Notes under the pieces: model-generated | Told to the model about the DNA's origin: nothing | What the model saw: the letters and a program-made list of their open reading frames with translations, nothing else | Databases searched by the model: none | NCBI GenBank assembly: GCA_947629915.1 | Contig: CANRFN010000007.1 | Coordinates: forward strand, 1 to 64,000 | Direction of reading: 5' to 3' | DNA length: 64,000 bases | Origin: an uncultured Oscillospiraceae bacterium | Lineage (GTDB): Bacteria > Bacillota > Clostridia > Oscillospirales > Oscillospiraceae | Part shown: positions 25,622-34,500 of the stretch, piece by piece | How the letters are laid out: each line of letters begins with the position of its first letter | Position numbering within the stretch: the first letter of the stretch is position 1 | Program-made: the position numbers and the translations under genes

Positions 25622-26634
25622 AGAAAGTAGCCGTACAGGACGCAGTGGGCCTGCCCCTCTGCCACGACATCACCGCCATCCGGGATGGCTTCAAAGGCGC
25701 CGCGTTTCGCAGGGGCCACGTGATCCAGGAGGAGGACATCCCGAAGCTGCTGGATCTTGGCAAGCGGACGGTCTTCATCTGGGAGGAGAACGCGGGAGAG
25801 CTCCACGAGGAGGACTGCGCTCTCCGGATGGCCGCCATGGCCCCGGTGAAAGGTGCCCACTACGAGGGCCCTTCCGAGGGCAAAGTGCTGCTGATCGCAG
25901 ACCGGAGAGGCCAGTTCCGGGTGAACACAGACCTGCTGCACCGGATCAACGCCATCGGGGACATCACCATCGCCACCCTGCCAGACCACTATCCGGTGGA
26001 GCCGGGGGCCCGTCTGGCCTCCATGCGCATCGTCCCTCTCGTTACCCAGGAGCGCCAGATCATCCAGGCGGAGCGGCTCTGCCAGAAGGAGAAGCTGCTG
26101 GACCTGAAGCCCTATCTGCCCCGGAAGGCCGGCATCGTGATCACCGGCTCCGAGATCTACACCGGCCGGATCCAGGACAAGTTCGCCCCGGTGCTGCAGA
26201 AAAAGCTGGCGGCCTATCCGTGTGATGTGATAGGGATCTCCCTCTGCGATGACGACCTCTCCATGATCACTCAGGCGGCCCGGCGGTTTCTGGACGCGGG
26301 GGCGGACCTGCTGCTCTTCACCGGCGGCATGTCTGTGGACCCGGACGATCTCACTCCCACCGCCATCCGGCAGCTGGGAGCCCAGGTGATCTCCCACGGC
26401 GCCCCCGCCCAGCCCGGCAACATGACCCTGGTGGCGTACCTGGACCAGGTGGCCATCCTGGGGGTGCCTGGCGCGGCGGTAAAGATGCCCACCACGCTAC
26501 TGGACGTACTGCTGCCCCAGATCTTCACCGGGGAGCCCATCACCCACGAGGACCTGATCCGGCTGGGAGACGGCGGCCTCTGCCAACAGTGCCAGGTCTG
26601 CCACTTCCCCAACTGCACCTTCGGGCGGTATTGA
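25618..26634 (+). CDS. Molybdopterin-binding protein (MoeA/CinA-like domain)
   Basis: The 338-residue protein has an N-terminal MoeA-like portion (ITAIRDGFKGAAFRRGHVIQEEDIPKLL) and a MoCF-type molybdopterin-binding domain from residue ~175 (GIVITGSEIYTGRIQDKF, LLLFTGGMSVDPDDLTPTAI, LGVPGAAVKMPTTLLD). It is shorter than true MoeA. The tail CQQCQVCHFPNCTFGRY carries four Cys and a His, possibly binding metal. It is coupled to modC and moaA and probably acts in late cofactor assembly or metal insertion. Confidence 0.83.
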   Translation: MKKVAVQDAVGLPLCHDITAIRDGFKGAAFRRGHVIQEEDIPKLLDLGKRTVFIWEENAGELHEEDCALRMAAMAPVKGAHYEGPSEGKVLLIADRRGQFRVNTDLLHRINAIGDITIATLPDHYPVEPGARLASMRIVPLVTQERQIIQAERLCQKEKLLDLKPYLPRKAGIVITGSEIYTGRIQDKFAPVLQKKLAAYPCDVIGISLCDDDLSMITQAARRFLDAGADLLLFTGGMSVDPDDLTPTAIRQLGAQVISHGAPAQPGNMTLVAYLDQVAILGVPGAAVKMPTTLLDVLLPQIFTGEPITHEDLIRLGDGGLCQQCQVCHFPNCTFGRY

Positions 26635-26635
26635 G

Positions 26636-27589
26636 ATGCAAGACGGATTTGGACGCAGCATCACCTGCCTCCGGCTCTCGGTTACCGAGCTCTGCAACCT
26701 CCGCTGCCGGTACTGCATGCCGGAGGAGGGGATCTGCAAGCGCAGCCACGAGGAGATGCTCACCCAGGAGGAGATGGTGCTGGCGGCGGAGGCGGCGGCC
26801 TCATTGGGCATCACCAAGATCCGCATCACCGGTGGGGAGCCTCTCGTGAAGAAGAACATCCTCTCCATCTGCCGGCACATCGCCGCAGTGTCGGGAATCC
26901 AGGAGCTCTGCCTCACCACCAATGGCACCCTGCTGCCGCCCATGGCCCGTGCTCTCCGGGACGCCGGGGTGCAGCGGCTCAACATTAGCCTGGACACCCT
27001 GCGGCCGGAGCGATACGCCGCCCTCACCCGGCGGGGCACCCTGGACCAGGCCTGGGCGGGGATCCAGAGCGCCCTGGAGGCGGGGTTTGCCAAGGTAAAG
27101 CTAAACGCCGTGCTCATCGGCGGCTATAATGATGACGAGATCCGGGATCTGGCGGCGCTCACCCTCCGCTATCCCCTGGACATGCGCTTCATCGAGCTCA
27201 TGCCCACGGTGGGGGCCGCGGCATTTCCCAAAGAGGCCTATCTCCCGGCGGCGGCGGTGCTCCAGGACCTGCCGGAAGCGGTCCCCCAGCCGGCGGACGG
27301 CGGGGTAGCGGAGCTCTATCGGCTGCCCGGGGCCGTGGGCAACATTGGGCTCATCCGGCCGGTGAGTGTCTCCTTCTGCGGCAGCTGCAACCGGCTTCGG
27401 CTCACCGCAGACGGCAAGCTGAAGCCCTGCCTCCACAGCCGGTCTGAGTACAGTCTGAAGGGGCTGGACCGGGAGGGCATGATCGCCGAGATGCGGCTGG
27501 CCATCCAGAACAAGCCGAGACAGCACGCGCCCCTCTCCCAGGCGGCACCCAGCCAGGCGGGGCGGAGCATGAACCGCATCGGCGGCTGA
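26636..27589 (+). CDS. moaA: GTP 3',8-cyclase MoaA
   Basis: The 317-residue radical-SAM enzyme starts molybdopterin synthesis from GTP. The SAM cluster motif is in TELCNLRCRYCMPEEG (CxxxCxxC, residues ~18-28), followed by ITGGEPLVKK. The C-terminal second [4Fe-4S] site is seen in SFCGSCNRLRLTADGKLKPCL. The chain ends in the conserved Gly-Gly needed for activity. It starts 1 nt after the preceding stop. Confidence 0.95.
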   Translation: MQDGFGRSITCLRLSVTELCNLRCRYCMPEEGICKRSHEEMLTQEEMVLAAEAAASLGITKIRITGGEPLVKKNILSICRHIAAVSGIQELCLTTNGTLLPPMARALRDAGVQRLNISLDTLRPERYAALTRRGTLDQAWAGIQSALEAGFAKVKLNAVLIGGYNDDEIRDLAALTLRYPLDMRFIELMPTVGAAAFPKEAYLPAAAVLQDLPEAVPQPADGGVAELYRLPGAVGNIGLIRPVSVSFCGSCNRLRLTADGKLKPCLHSRSEYSLKGLDREGMIAEMRLAIQNKPRQHAPLSQAAPSQAGRSMNRIGG

Positions 27590-27610
27590 CGGAGAGAGGA
27601 GCGCATTGCA

Positions 27611-28117
27611 ATGAACGAAAAACAGGCCGTTCAGGCGGACTTCACCCACTTCAACGGGGAGGGCCGGGCCCGGATGGTGAACGTGGGGGAGAAAGACGAG
27701 ACCCAGCGCACTGCCACCGCGGCCGCCACGGTCCAGGTCTCCCCGGAGACCTTTGCGCTTATCCGCACCGGCGGGATGAAAAAGGGGGACGTGCTCACCG
27801 TGGCCCAGATCGCCGGGATCATGGGGGCCAAGCGCACCCCGGACCTCATCCCCATGTGCCACCCGGTGCTGCTCACCGGCACCGATCTGTCTCTCTCCCT
27901 GGAGGAGGAGACCCACACCGCGGAGATCCGGGCCACCGTGTCCTGCTGCGGCAAGACCGGGGTGGAGATGGAGGCCCTCACTGCCGCCACCGTGGCCGCC
28001 CTCACCGTCTACGACATGTGCAAAGCGGTACAGCGGGACATCGCAATCACGGACATCCGCCTGCTCTCCAAGCGCGGCGGGGTCCACGGAGACTACACCT
28101 GGAAAGGGGAAGATTGA
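27611..28117 (+). CDS. moaC: Cyclic pyranopterin monophosphate synthase MoaC
   Basis: The 168-residue protein is full-length MoaC, acting directly after MoaA. Motifs include RTATAAATVQVS, KKGDVLTVAQIAGIMGAKRT, LIPMCHPVLLTG and TGVEMEALTAATVAALTVYDMCKA. GAGAGGAG precedes the ATG. It lies between moaA and the MogA-like fusion gene. Confidence 0.95.
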   Translation: MNEKQAVQADFTHFNGEGRARMVNVGEKDETQRTATAAATVQVSPETFALIRTGGMKKGDVLTVAQIAGIMGAKRTPDLIPMCHPVLLTGTDLSLSLEEETHTAEIRATVSCCGKTGVEMEALTAATVAALTVYDMCKAVQRDIAITDIRLLSKRGGVHGDYTWKGED

Positions 28118-28118
28118 C

Positions 28119-29006
28119 ATGCACACCGCAGCGGTAATCACCGTGAGCGACCGGTGCTATGCCGGCACCGCCACAGACACCAGCGGCCCGGGGCTCTGCC
28201 AGCTGCTCCAGGACAACGGCTATGAGATCGTGTCCACCGCGCTGGTGCCAGATGAAAAGGATCGGATTCAGAAAGAGCTGCTCCACTGCGCGGATGAGTT
28301 GGGGGTCCATCTCATCCTCACCACCGGCGGCACCGGCTTCTCCCCCCGGGATGTTACCCCTGAGGCCACCCGTACCGTGCTGGCCCGGGAGGTGCCGGGG
28401 ATCCCGGAGGCCATGCGGGCGGAGAGCATGCGCATCACCCCCAGGGGGTGTCTCTCCCGGGAGATCGCCGGCATCCGGGGAAGTACCTTGATCATCAACC
28501 TGCCGGGGAGCAAAAAGGCCTCCCAGGAGAACCTGCTGGCTGTCTTGCCCGCCCTGGCCCACGGCCTGGACACCCTCACCGGCACCGGCTCGGCAGACCA
28601 CACCGCCCCGGAGAAGAAGTTTGCCCCCTCGGCAGACGTCTGGCTCCGGGAGGCAAAGGCGGCCTGTGCCGGCAGGGCGGGGATGTTCCTCCTGCACAAC
28701 GGCGTGGTCCGGGAGACCGCGAGGGCTGCCGTGCGGGAGGGCCGCGCAGACCTGCCGCCGGTATCTGCCGTGGTGCTGCAGGTGGATCGGAAAAAGGCGG
28801 AGGAGGCCGCAGAGGAGACTCGGCAGCTGCCCGGCGTCTGCTATGTCCGCACCTGGCTCAACGATGGCCCCCTCTCCGTGGGGGACGACATCATGCAGGT
28901 GTTGGTGGCGGGAGACACCCGGCCCCACACGGTGGCCGCGCTGGAGCACCTGGTGGGCCGGCTGAAGGCGGAGTGCGTCTCCGAGCGGGAGATCTACCAG
29001 GCGTAA
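28119..29006 (+). CDS. MogA/MoaB - MoaE-like fusion protein
   Basis: The 295-residue protein combines two steps of molybdopterin assembly. Residues ~1-160 are a MogA/MoaB adenylyltransferase domain (AVITVSDRCYAG, ILTTGGTGFSPRDVTPEAT, INLPGSKKASQENL). Residues ~190-295 resemble the molybdopterin synthase large subunit MoaE (LLHNGVVRETAR, VRTWLNDGPLSVGDDIMQVLVAG, RLKAECVSEREIY). The MoaE assignment is by motif pattern only. No MoaD small subunit is seen in the window. It starts 1 nt after moaC and closes the cofactor operon before a terminator. Confidence 0.8.
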   Translation: MHTAAVITVSDRCYAGTATDTSGPGLCQLLQDNGYEIVSTALVPDEKDRIQKELLHCADELGVHLILTTGGTGFSPRDVTPEATRTVLAREVPGIPEAMRAESMRITPRGCLSREIAGIRGSTLIINLPGSKKASQENLLAVLPALAHGLDTLTGTGSADHTAPEKKFAPSADVWLREAKAACAGRAGMFLLHNGVVRETARAAVREGRADLPPVSAVVLQVDRKKAEEAAEETRQLPGVCYVRTWLNDGPLSVGDDIMQVLVAGDTRPHTVAALEHLVGRLKAECVSEREIYQA

Positions 29007-29024
29007 TCGAAACAGATCAGTCCC

Positions 29025-29058
29025 AGCGCCGCCGGTCCCTGTCCGGCGGCGCTTTTTC
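29025..29058 (+). terminator. Terminator of the mod-moa operon
   Basis: AGCGCCGCCGG (29025-29035) pairs with CCGGCGGCGCT (29043-29053), followed by a T-run. Confidence 0.9.
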
Positions 29059-29169
29059 CGTCTCCCGGGAAATGGAGCAGCGCATCGCGAGTTCCCAGTG
29101 GATTTTGGCCCAGTTCTGTGCTATCCTGTCTCCAGACAACACCATCCCCGGGAGAGGAGCGATATCCCA

Positions 29170-30564
29170 ATGGACAGCCAAAGCCAACCCACGCAGAGCC
29201 CGGCCCTGTCTGCGGCCAAGCACCTCTATGAGGACCCCAATTTCCCAGCCGAGTACAGACAGATCTACCTCCAGGTCCCCCTCTGGTGTCTGGCGCTCCC
29301 CGCAGGCAGACAGCTGCGCACGCCCTACACCGGCAAGGCCGATTCTACAGGCGTCCTGGACCTGCTGCTCTGCCGGGCTGGAGCGGCTGTCCTGGGGGTC
29401 TCCTTCTCCGCATCGGAAGGAGAGGCGCCAGAACACTCAGACCTACACATCTTGCGCATTCCTCGGCCTTCGGAAAGCACGATCTCTTCCGCAGCGGCGG
29501 CGATCCTGGACGCACTTCAGGCCCACGCCGAAGACGTCCTACCCTGCCCATTTCACCCCTGGGACGGCGGCATCTATCTGACAGACCCCGCTGAGGCCGA
29601 GGACCGGCTGCAGCGGCTCCACCTCATCCGAGAGGGAAGGCCCACCCAGTTCGGCGCCGCCTGTGGGATCTTCCGCCAGGTCCTCCCGGATGGCGTCCGC
29701 TGGGTCTTCCACCCCGCCGGCCGCTCTATGGTCCAGTCCATGCTGCTGGGGCTGGGGCGGGCACGGCAGACAGAGCCCGTTCCCCTGGCGGTGCGCAAGG
29801 CACGGCTGGCGGCGGGGCTGCCCACAGACGATGCCGCCCGGGCTGCGCTGGCACGAGCCTATGGAGATCTGCTGCAGATGCACATTCCGGAGCTCTGCGC
29901 CCGGCACCCGGACGCCGTGCCGAAGGACCTGGAGGCGTCCGCAGAGGATGCACTGCGGGTACTCCAGCTCCCCGCGCCCACCACCCAGCCCGCGCTCTGG
30001 GATCTGCTGAACCTGCTGCACCAGCTCAAGCTCCGGTACCGCACCGGCGGGGAAACCGTACACATCGCCTTAGACAATCTGATCCTCCCCCTGCTCCGCT
30101 GTTTTCTCCCCCTGAATACCAGCGGCAATGGTATCACGTTCTCCACCTCACCGCCTGAGCCCAAGGTCGCCCCTGCCCCGCCATTAGAAGGGGATGCTCC
30201 TGTTCCCCTGGAGCTGCGGCTCCGCAGATTCCACCAGGCATCGGAGGACATCCGGCAGTTCAGCGACATGTCCCTGCTCTCGTACGCCTCCGCCCTCTCC
30301 GCCTACGCCGGCACCCTGTACCCCCTGTGGCTGATCCGGGCCCGGATCTGGCGGAGGCCCATTCGGCGGAGCGATACCGTGGGCAAGGCGGCAGCGGCGG
30401 CCCAGGCCATGATCCTGCAGGAGTTTCATGAGGAGTTTTTGCTGGAAGAGGATGGGATGCAAGATCCCCAGCCGCAAACCGATGTCCCCCTTCCCCCGGG
30501 ACGGCAGATGGCCTACGACCTCCTGGCCGAGTCCATCTTCCCCTGCCCGGACCTGCTGGACTGA
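29170..30564 (+). CDS. Hypothetical soluble protein
   Basis: The 464-residue protein has no signal peptide, and I see no membrane segment or known motif. ATG 29170 follows GAGAGGAG. The N-terminal third is Leu/Ala-rich with IYLQVPLWCLALPAGRQL and LLLCRAGAAVLGVSFS. The C-terminal part has long amphipathic helices (FHQASEDIRQFSDMSLLSYASALSAYAG) and a basic WLIRARIWRRPIRR stretch. A Pro-rich segment near residue 335 suggests a two-domain layout. It lies alone between terminators and I do not recognise the family. Confidence 0.7.
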   Translation: MDSQSQPTQSPALSAAKHLYEDPNFPAEYRQIYLQVPLWCLALPAGRQLRTPYTGKADSTGVLDLLLCRAGAAVLGVSFSASEGEAPEHSDLHILRIPRPSESTISSAAAAILDALQAHAEDVLPCPFHPWDGGIYLTDPAEAEDRLQRLHLIREGRPTQFGAACGIFRQVLPDGVRWVFHPAGRSMVQSMLLGLGRARQTEPVPLAVRKARLAAGLPTDDAARAALARAYGDLLQMHIPELCARHPDAVPKDLEASAEDALRVLQLPAPTTQPALWDLLNLLHQLKLRYRTGGETVHIALDNLILPLLRCFLPLNTSGNGITFSTSPPEPKVAPAPPLEGDAPVPLELRLRRFHQASEDIRQFSDMSLLSYASALSAYAGTLYPLWLIRARIWRRPIRRSDTVGKAAAAAQAMILQEFHEEFLLEEDGMQDPQPQTDVPLPPGRQMAYDLLAESIFPCPDLLD

Positions 30565-30713
30565 GCACAGGATGGAAACGGCTGTACGTCACTCGCGCAC
30601 AGATTGCGACACTGAGGCCGCACATGCAGTTCTCCTTCAGTTTCTTTTGCACGGCGTCTGCTCCCCCGAATGGGCGCTTATCCAACTACCTTTCGCCCCT
30701 TTTTGCCCCGTCC

Positions 30714-30748
30714 GGCGCCGCAGCGTATCGCTGCGGCGCCATTTTTCG
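30714..30748 (+). terminator. Terminator
   Basis: GGCGCCGCAGCG (30714-30725) and CGCTGCGGCGCC (30729-30740) form a perfect 12-bp stem with a 3-nt loop, then ATTTTT. The rest of the gap 30565-30886 holds only the promoter below. Confidence 0.93.
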
Positions 30749-30820
30749 CCCTTTGGCGGGCAAATCGCCCATAGCAGCAAACTGCCCTCCCCATGCGCAC
30801 ACTTTTGGTTGTTTTAGCAC

Positions 30821-30849
30821 TTGACGCCGTCTCTCCCGCTCCCTATAAT
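30821..30849 (+). promoter_or_regulatory. Strong sigma-A promoter of the MATE gene
   Basis: TTGACG (30821-30826), 17 nt, TATAAT (30844-30849). Confidence 0.88.
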
Positions 30850-30886
30850 GCCTCCCGACCAATTCTAAATCGAGGCGTATCCACCT

Positions 30887-32269
30887 ATGCACTCCCACAG
30901 ACACCTTCTCTCCGGCAAGGGGATCTCCCTCTCCGAGGGGCCCATTGTCCAGGGGATCCTGTCTTTCGCCCTGCCCATCTTTCTGGGCCAGCTCCTGCAG
31001 CAGCTGTACAACCTGGCAGACGCCTGGGTGATCGGCAACTTCGCCCCGGACGAGGCCTTTGCGGCGGTGAGCACCGGCGGCAATCTCACGTTTCTCATCA
31101 CCGGCTTCTTCAACGGCATGGCCATGGGCGGCGGCGTGATCATCTCCCGGTACTTCGGCGCCAAGGACGAGGACGATGTTTCCAAGGCCATCCACACCAC
31201 CTTCTTCTTCGGCCTCATCGTGTCCGTGCTGTCCACTTTGGCGGGCACCCTTCTGGCCCCGTGGCTGCTGCACCTGTTGAACACCCCGGACGATGTGCTC
31301 CCCTACTCCCTGACCTACTTCCGCATCTACTTCAGCGGCGTCTCCACGGTGATCCTCTATAACATCTGCATGGCCATCATGCGGGCGCTGGGAGACAGCC
31401 TGCACCCCCTCTACTACTTGGTCTTCTCCTCCCTCACCAACGTGGTACTGGATCTGCTCTTGGTAGCGGTGTTTCCCTTCGGCGTGGCGGGGGCCGCTGT
31501 GGCCACGGTGATCACCCAGGGGCTCAGCGTGCTGCTGTGCCTGCGCCGCATGACCCATGTGAAGGACAGCACCCGGCTAGACTTCAAGAAGCTCCGGATC
31601 CACTGGGACATGATGCGCCAGGTGATCGGGCAGGGCTTCCCCACCGGCGTGCAGAACGCGGTGATCAGCATCGGCAACCTGGTAATTCAGTCCAACATCA
31701 ACTCTTTCGACAAGTACGCCATGGCGGGACAGGGGGCCTATGCCCGGATCGAGGGCGTGGTCTTTCTCCCCATCACCGCCATCTCCATGGCCCTCAGCAC
31801 CTTTGTGAGCCAGAACCTGGGGGCCCGGGAGTATACCCGAGCCAAGAAGGGCGCCGCCTTTGGCATTGTGACCGGCGTTGCCCTGGCCGAGATGGTGGGC
31901 ATCGTTTTCCTGGTCTTCGCCAAGTCCCTTCTAGGCATCTTTATAGACAACCCGGAGTCTCTGGAATTCGGCCTCATCCACGTCCGGGTGGCCGCCCCCT
32001 TCTACTGTCTTCTGGCCTTCAGCCACTGCGCCGCCGGCGTCCTCCGGGGCTGCGGCAAGGCGGTGGTCCCCATGGTCTCCATGCTGCTCTTCTGGTGCGT
32101 GACCCGGGTGATCTACGTCACGGTGGCGCTGCAGTTCTTCCCGGTGTACGCCACCATCCCCTGGGCCTATCCCATCACCTGGACCTTGAGCTCCATTCTC
32201 TTTGCCGGTTTCCTGCTGCGCACGGACTGGACCCACGCCTTTGAGCGGCAGGCCGTCTCCGTCCGCTAA
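30887..32269 (+). CDS. MATE family efflux transporter
   Basis: The 460-residue membrane protein has about 12 helices and the MATE repeat pattern (ILSFALPIFLGQLLQQLYNLADAWVIG, ISRYFGAKDEDDVSKAI, then AISMALSTFVSQNLGAREYTRAKKGA in the second half). It would export cationic compounds using a Na+ or H+ gradient. It has its own promoter and terminator. Whether it serves the neighbouring purine genes, for instance by exporting a purine product, cannot be told. Confidence 0.92.
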   Translation: MHSHRHLLSGKGISLSEGPIVQGILSFALPIFLGQLLQQLYNLADAWVIGNFAPDEAFAAVSTGGNLTFLITGFFNGMAMGGGVIISRYFGAKDEDDVSKAIHTTFFFGLIVSVLSTLAGTLLAPWLLHLLNTPDDVLPYSLTYFRIYFSGVSTVILYNICMAIMRALGDSLHPLYYLVFSSLTNVVLDLLLVAVFPFGVAGAAVATVITQGLSVLLCLRRMTHVKDSTRLDFKKLRIHWDMMRQVIGQGFPTGVQNAVISIGNLVIQSNINSFDKYAMAGQGAYARIEGVVFLPITAISMALSTFVSQNLGAREYTRAKKGAAFGIVTGVALAEMVGIVFLVFAKSLLGIFIDNPESLEFGLIHVRVAAPFYCLLAFSHCAAGVLRGCGKAVVPMVSMLLFWCVTRVIYVTVALQFFPVYATIPWAYPITWTLSSILFAGFLLRTDWTHAFERQAVSVR

Positions 32270-32281
32270 TCCGTTCTCCCC

Positions 32282-32321
32282 CCGCCAGACAGCGGTACGC
32301 TGTCTGGCGGCTTTCTTTTTC
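32282..32321 (+). terminator. Terminator
   Basis: CCGCCAGACAGCG (32282-32294) and CGCTGTCTGGCGG (32298-32310), 3-nt loop, followed by CTTTCTTTTT. Confidence 0.93.
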
Positions 32322-32441
32322 CGGGATCGGCACCTCTGATGCCCCATGGCGGCGTCCTGGCCTCGCTCCTGCCAGGTATTTGGCAAATCGGACATCGACC
32401 TGCCGGATTGTCCATTTCGTCTCTTTGCACGTTTTGCCTCC

Positions 32442-32470
32442 TGGACATCTCTTGATTTCTATGCTATTTT
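32442..32470 (+). promoter_or_regulatory. Probable promoter of adenine deaminase
   Basis: TGGACA (32442-32447), 17 nt, TATTTT (32465-32470). The leader is short, about 30 nt, leaving no room for a purine riboswitch. Confidence 0.5.
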
Positions 32471-32507
32471 AATAAGAACAACCCGAATTTCTGAGAGGAG
32501 TGGTATC

Positions 32508-34235
32508 ATGGGCGCTGAGAGCTATGCAGGCCGCATCAACCGCAAACTGAACAAGAAAAACCGCATCATTGAGGCCGCGTCCGGCCGGGAAAAGGCCGAT
32601 CTGGTGCTGAAAAACGCATCCTTTGTGAACGTCTTCTCCAACGAGATCACCACCACCGACATCGCCGTGGCGGAGGGGCTGATCGTGGGGCTGGGCACCT
32701 ACTCCGGGGAAGAGGAGTGGGATATGGCCGGCAAGATCGTCCTGCCCGGCTTTATCGATGCCCACATCCACCTGGAGAGCGCCATGGTCTCCCCCGCGGA
32801 GTTCGCCCGGGCGGTACTCCCCCACGGCACCACCACGGTGATCACAGACCCCCACGAGATCGCCAACGTCATGGGCACAGACGGCATCGAGTACATGCTC
32901 CAGGCCACGGAGGACCTGCCGGTGGATGTGCGGTTCATGCTCCCCAGCTGCGTGCCCGCCACGCCCCTGGACGAGAGCGGCGCCATCCTGGACTACCACA
33001 GCATCGACTCCTTCTACGACCATCCCCGGGTACAGGGCCTCGCCGAGATGATGAACTACCCCGGCGTGATCCGCTCCGATGCCATGGTGATCGAGAAGAT
33101 CGTGGCGGCCCAGGCCCACCACAAGAAGATCGATGGCCACGCCCCGGGGCTCTCCGGCAACGACCTGAACGCCTATATCTCCGCCGGCGTCTATTCGGAC
33201 CACGAGTGCATGGACCCGGCCGATGCCATCGCCAAACTGGAGCGGGGCCAGTTTATCATGATCCGGGAGGGCACCGCCGCCCACAACCTGGAGGCCCTGT
33301 TGCCCCTGCTCACCCCCCAGTACGCCGAGCGGTGCATGTTCTGCTGCGATGACAAGCACCCCAGCGACCTTCTGGAAAAGGGCCATATCGACTACATCGT
33401 CCGGGAGGCCATTCACCGTGGGGTAGACCCCATTGTGGCGGTGAAGGTGGCGTGCCACCACGCGGCCCGGTATTTCCTTCTGAACAACCGCGGCGCCATC
33501 GCCCCGGGCTATCTCGCGGACTTCGTTGTAATAGACAACTTCCAGGACTTTAACATCCTGCAGGTGTTCAAGAAAGGCGTGGAGTACTTCGATGGCAAAG
33601 CGGTGCGCCCCTTCCCCGCCCCCGCCATAGACGACTACCTCGCCCAGCGGGCCCACCGCACTTTCCATGTGGCCAAGCTCACCCCGGAGGACTTTGCGGA
33701 GTCCCGGCCCAGAGGGGTATTGGGCGTGGTGCCCGGAGAGCTCGCCACCACAGACGAGGGCTATGCGGACAGCATCCAGCCGGACAAGGACATCCTGAAG
33801 CTAGCGGTGGTGGAGCGGCACAAGAACACCCACCACATCGGCATCGGCTACCTCCACGGGTACGGCTTGCAGAAAGGCGCCATCGCCACCTCCGTCTCCC
33901 ACGACTCCCACAACATCATCGTGGTGGGCACCAACGAGGCGGACATGGCCTTCGCCGCCAACCACATCTCCGAGAAGCAGGGCGGCATCGTGGTAGTGGA
34001 GGACGGCGCCATCCTGGGAGAAGTGGTTCTCTCCGTGGCCGGTCTCATGAGCGATGACACCCTGGAGCATGTGAACCGGGATCTGGAGGCCGCCAAGGAG
34101 GCCGCCTTCGCCCAGGGCGTGTGCCACGACATCGACCCCTTCATGACCTTGAGCTTTCTGTCCCTGCCGGTGATCCCCTCCCTGCGGCTCACCACCCGGG
34201 GCGTCTTCGATGTGGGCAAGCAGCAGTACGTGTAG
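32508..34235 (+). CDS. ade: Adenine deaminase
   Basis: The 575-residue enzyme converts adenine to hypoxanthine and ammonia. It is a full-length bacterial adenine deaminase of the amidohydrolase superfamily. Metal-site motifs are FIDAHIHLESAMVSP (~85), ITDPHEIANVMG (~115) and DGHAPGLSG (~205), followed by SDHECMD and FCCDDKHPSDLL. The C-terminal ATSVSHDSHNIIVVG and FMTLSFLSLPVIPSL segments are also typical. ATG 32508 is 7 nt after GAGAGGAG. With guanine deaminase at 1.2 kb it would channel both purine bases to the hydroxylase. Confidence 0.96.
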   Translation: MGAESYAGRINRKLNKKNRIIEAASGREKADLVLKNASFVNVFSNEITTTDIAVAEGLIVGLGTYSGEEEWDMAGKIVLPGFIDAHIHLESAMVSPAEFARAVLPHGTTTVITDPHEIANVMGTDGIEYMLQATEDLPVDVRFMLPSCVPATPLDESGAILDYHSIDSFYDHPRVQGLAEMMNYPGVIRSDAMVIEKIVAAQAHHKKIDGHAPGLSGNDLNAYISAGVYSDHECMDPADAIAKLERGQFIMIREGTAAHNLEALLPLLTPQYAERCMFCCDDKHPSDLLEKGHIDYIVREAIHRGVDPIVAVKVACHHAARYFLLNNRGAIAPGYLADFVVIDNFQDFNILQVFKKGVEYFDGKAVRPFPAPAIDDYLAQRAHRTFHVAKLTPEDFAESRPRGVLGVVPGELATTDEGYADSIQPDKDILKLAVVERHKNTHHIGIGYLHGYGLQKGAIATSVSHDSHNIIVVGTNEADMAFAANHISEKQGGIVVVEDGAILGEVVLSVAGLMSDDTLEHVNRDLEAAKEAAFAQGVCHDIDPFMTLSFLSLPVIPSLRLTTRGVFDVGKQQYV

Positions 34236-34273
34236 GTCTGCATCCCCTGAACAATACAATCCCAGCCAAACTT

Positions 34274-34312
34274 GCGGCGGCGTCCCGTGTGGACGCCGCC
34301 GCTGCTTTTTTC
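34274..34312 (+). terminator. Terminator after adenine deaminase
   Basis: GCGGCGGCGTCC (34274-34285) pairs with GGACGCCGCCGC (34291-34302), followed by TGCTTTTTT. Confidence 0.92.
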
Positions 34313-34500
34313 TGCAAACCCGCCCGCAAAAATGATTCCACTTTGATTCCCAGATGATGCAACTATGATGCATTGCCGCTGTATGCTGTGCAAGAAGTCC
34401 TGAGGTGCGGACATCGGCACCGGCCAAGCCAGGCCGAGGGCGGTTTCTGCCCATGCAAAGGCCGGCCTGCGATCAACATACAACGAGGAGGACCTCTTCC

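Noticed and set aside
32471..32507. Purine riboswitch before adenine deaminase
   Set aside because: The leader after the likely promoter is only about 30 nt, too short for the aptamer, and no conserved core is seen.
34343..34369. Promoter TTGATT/TATGAT before the lipoprotein at 34501
   Set aside because: The spacer is only 15 nt and the -35 match is moderate; left out of the feature list.
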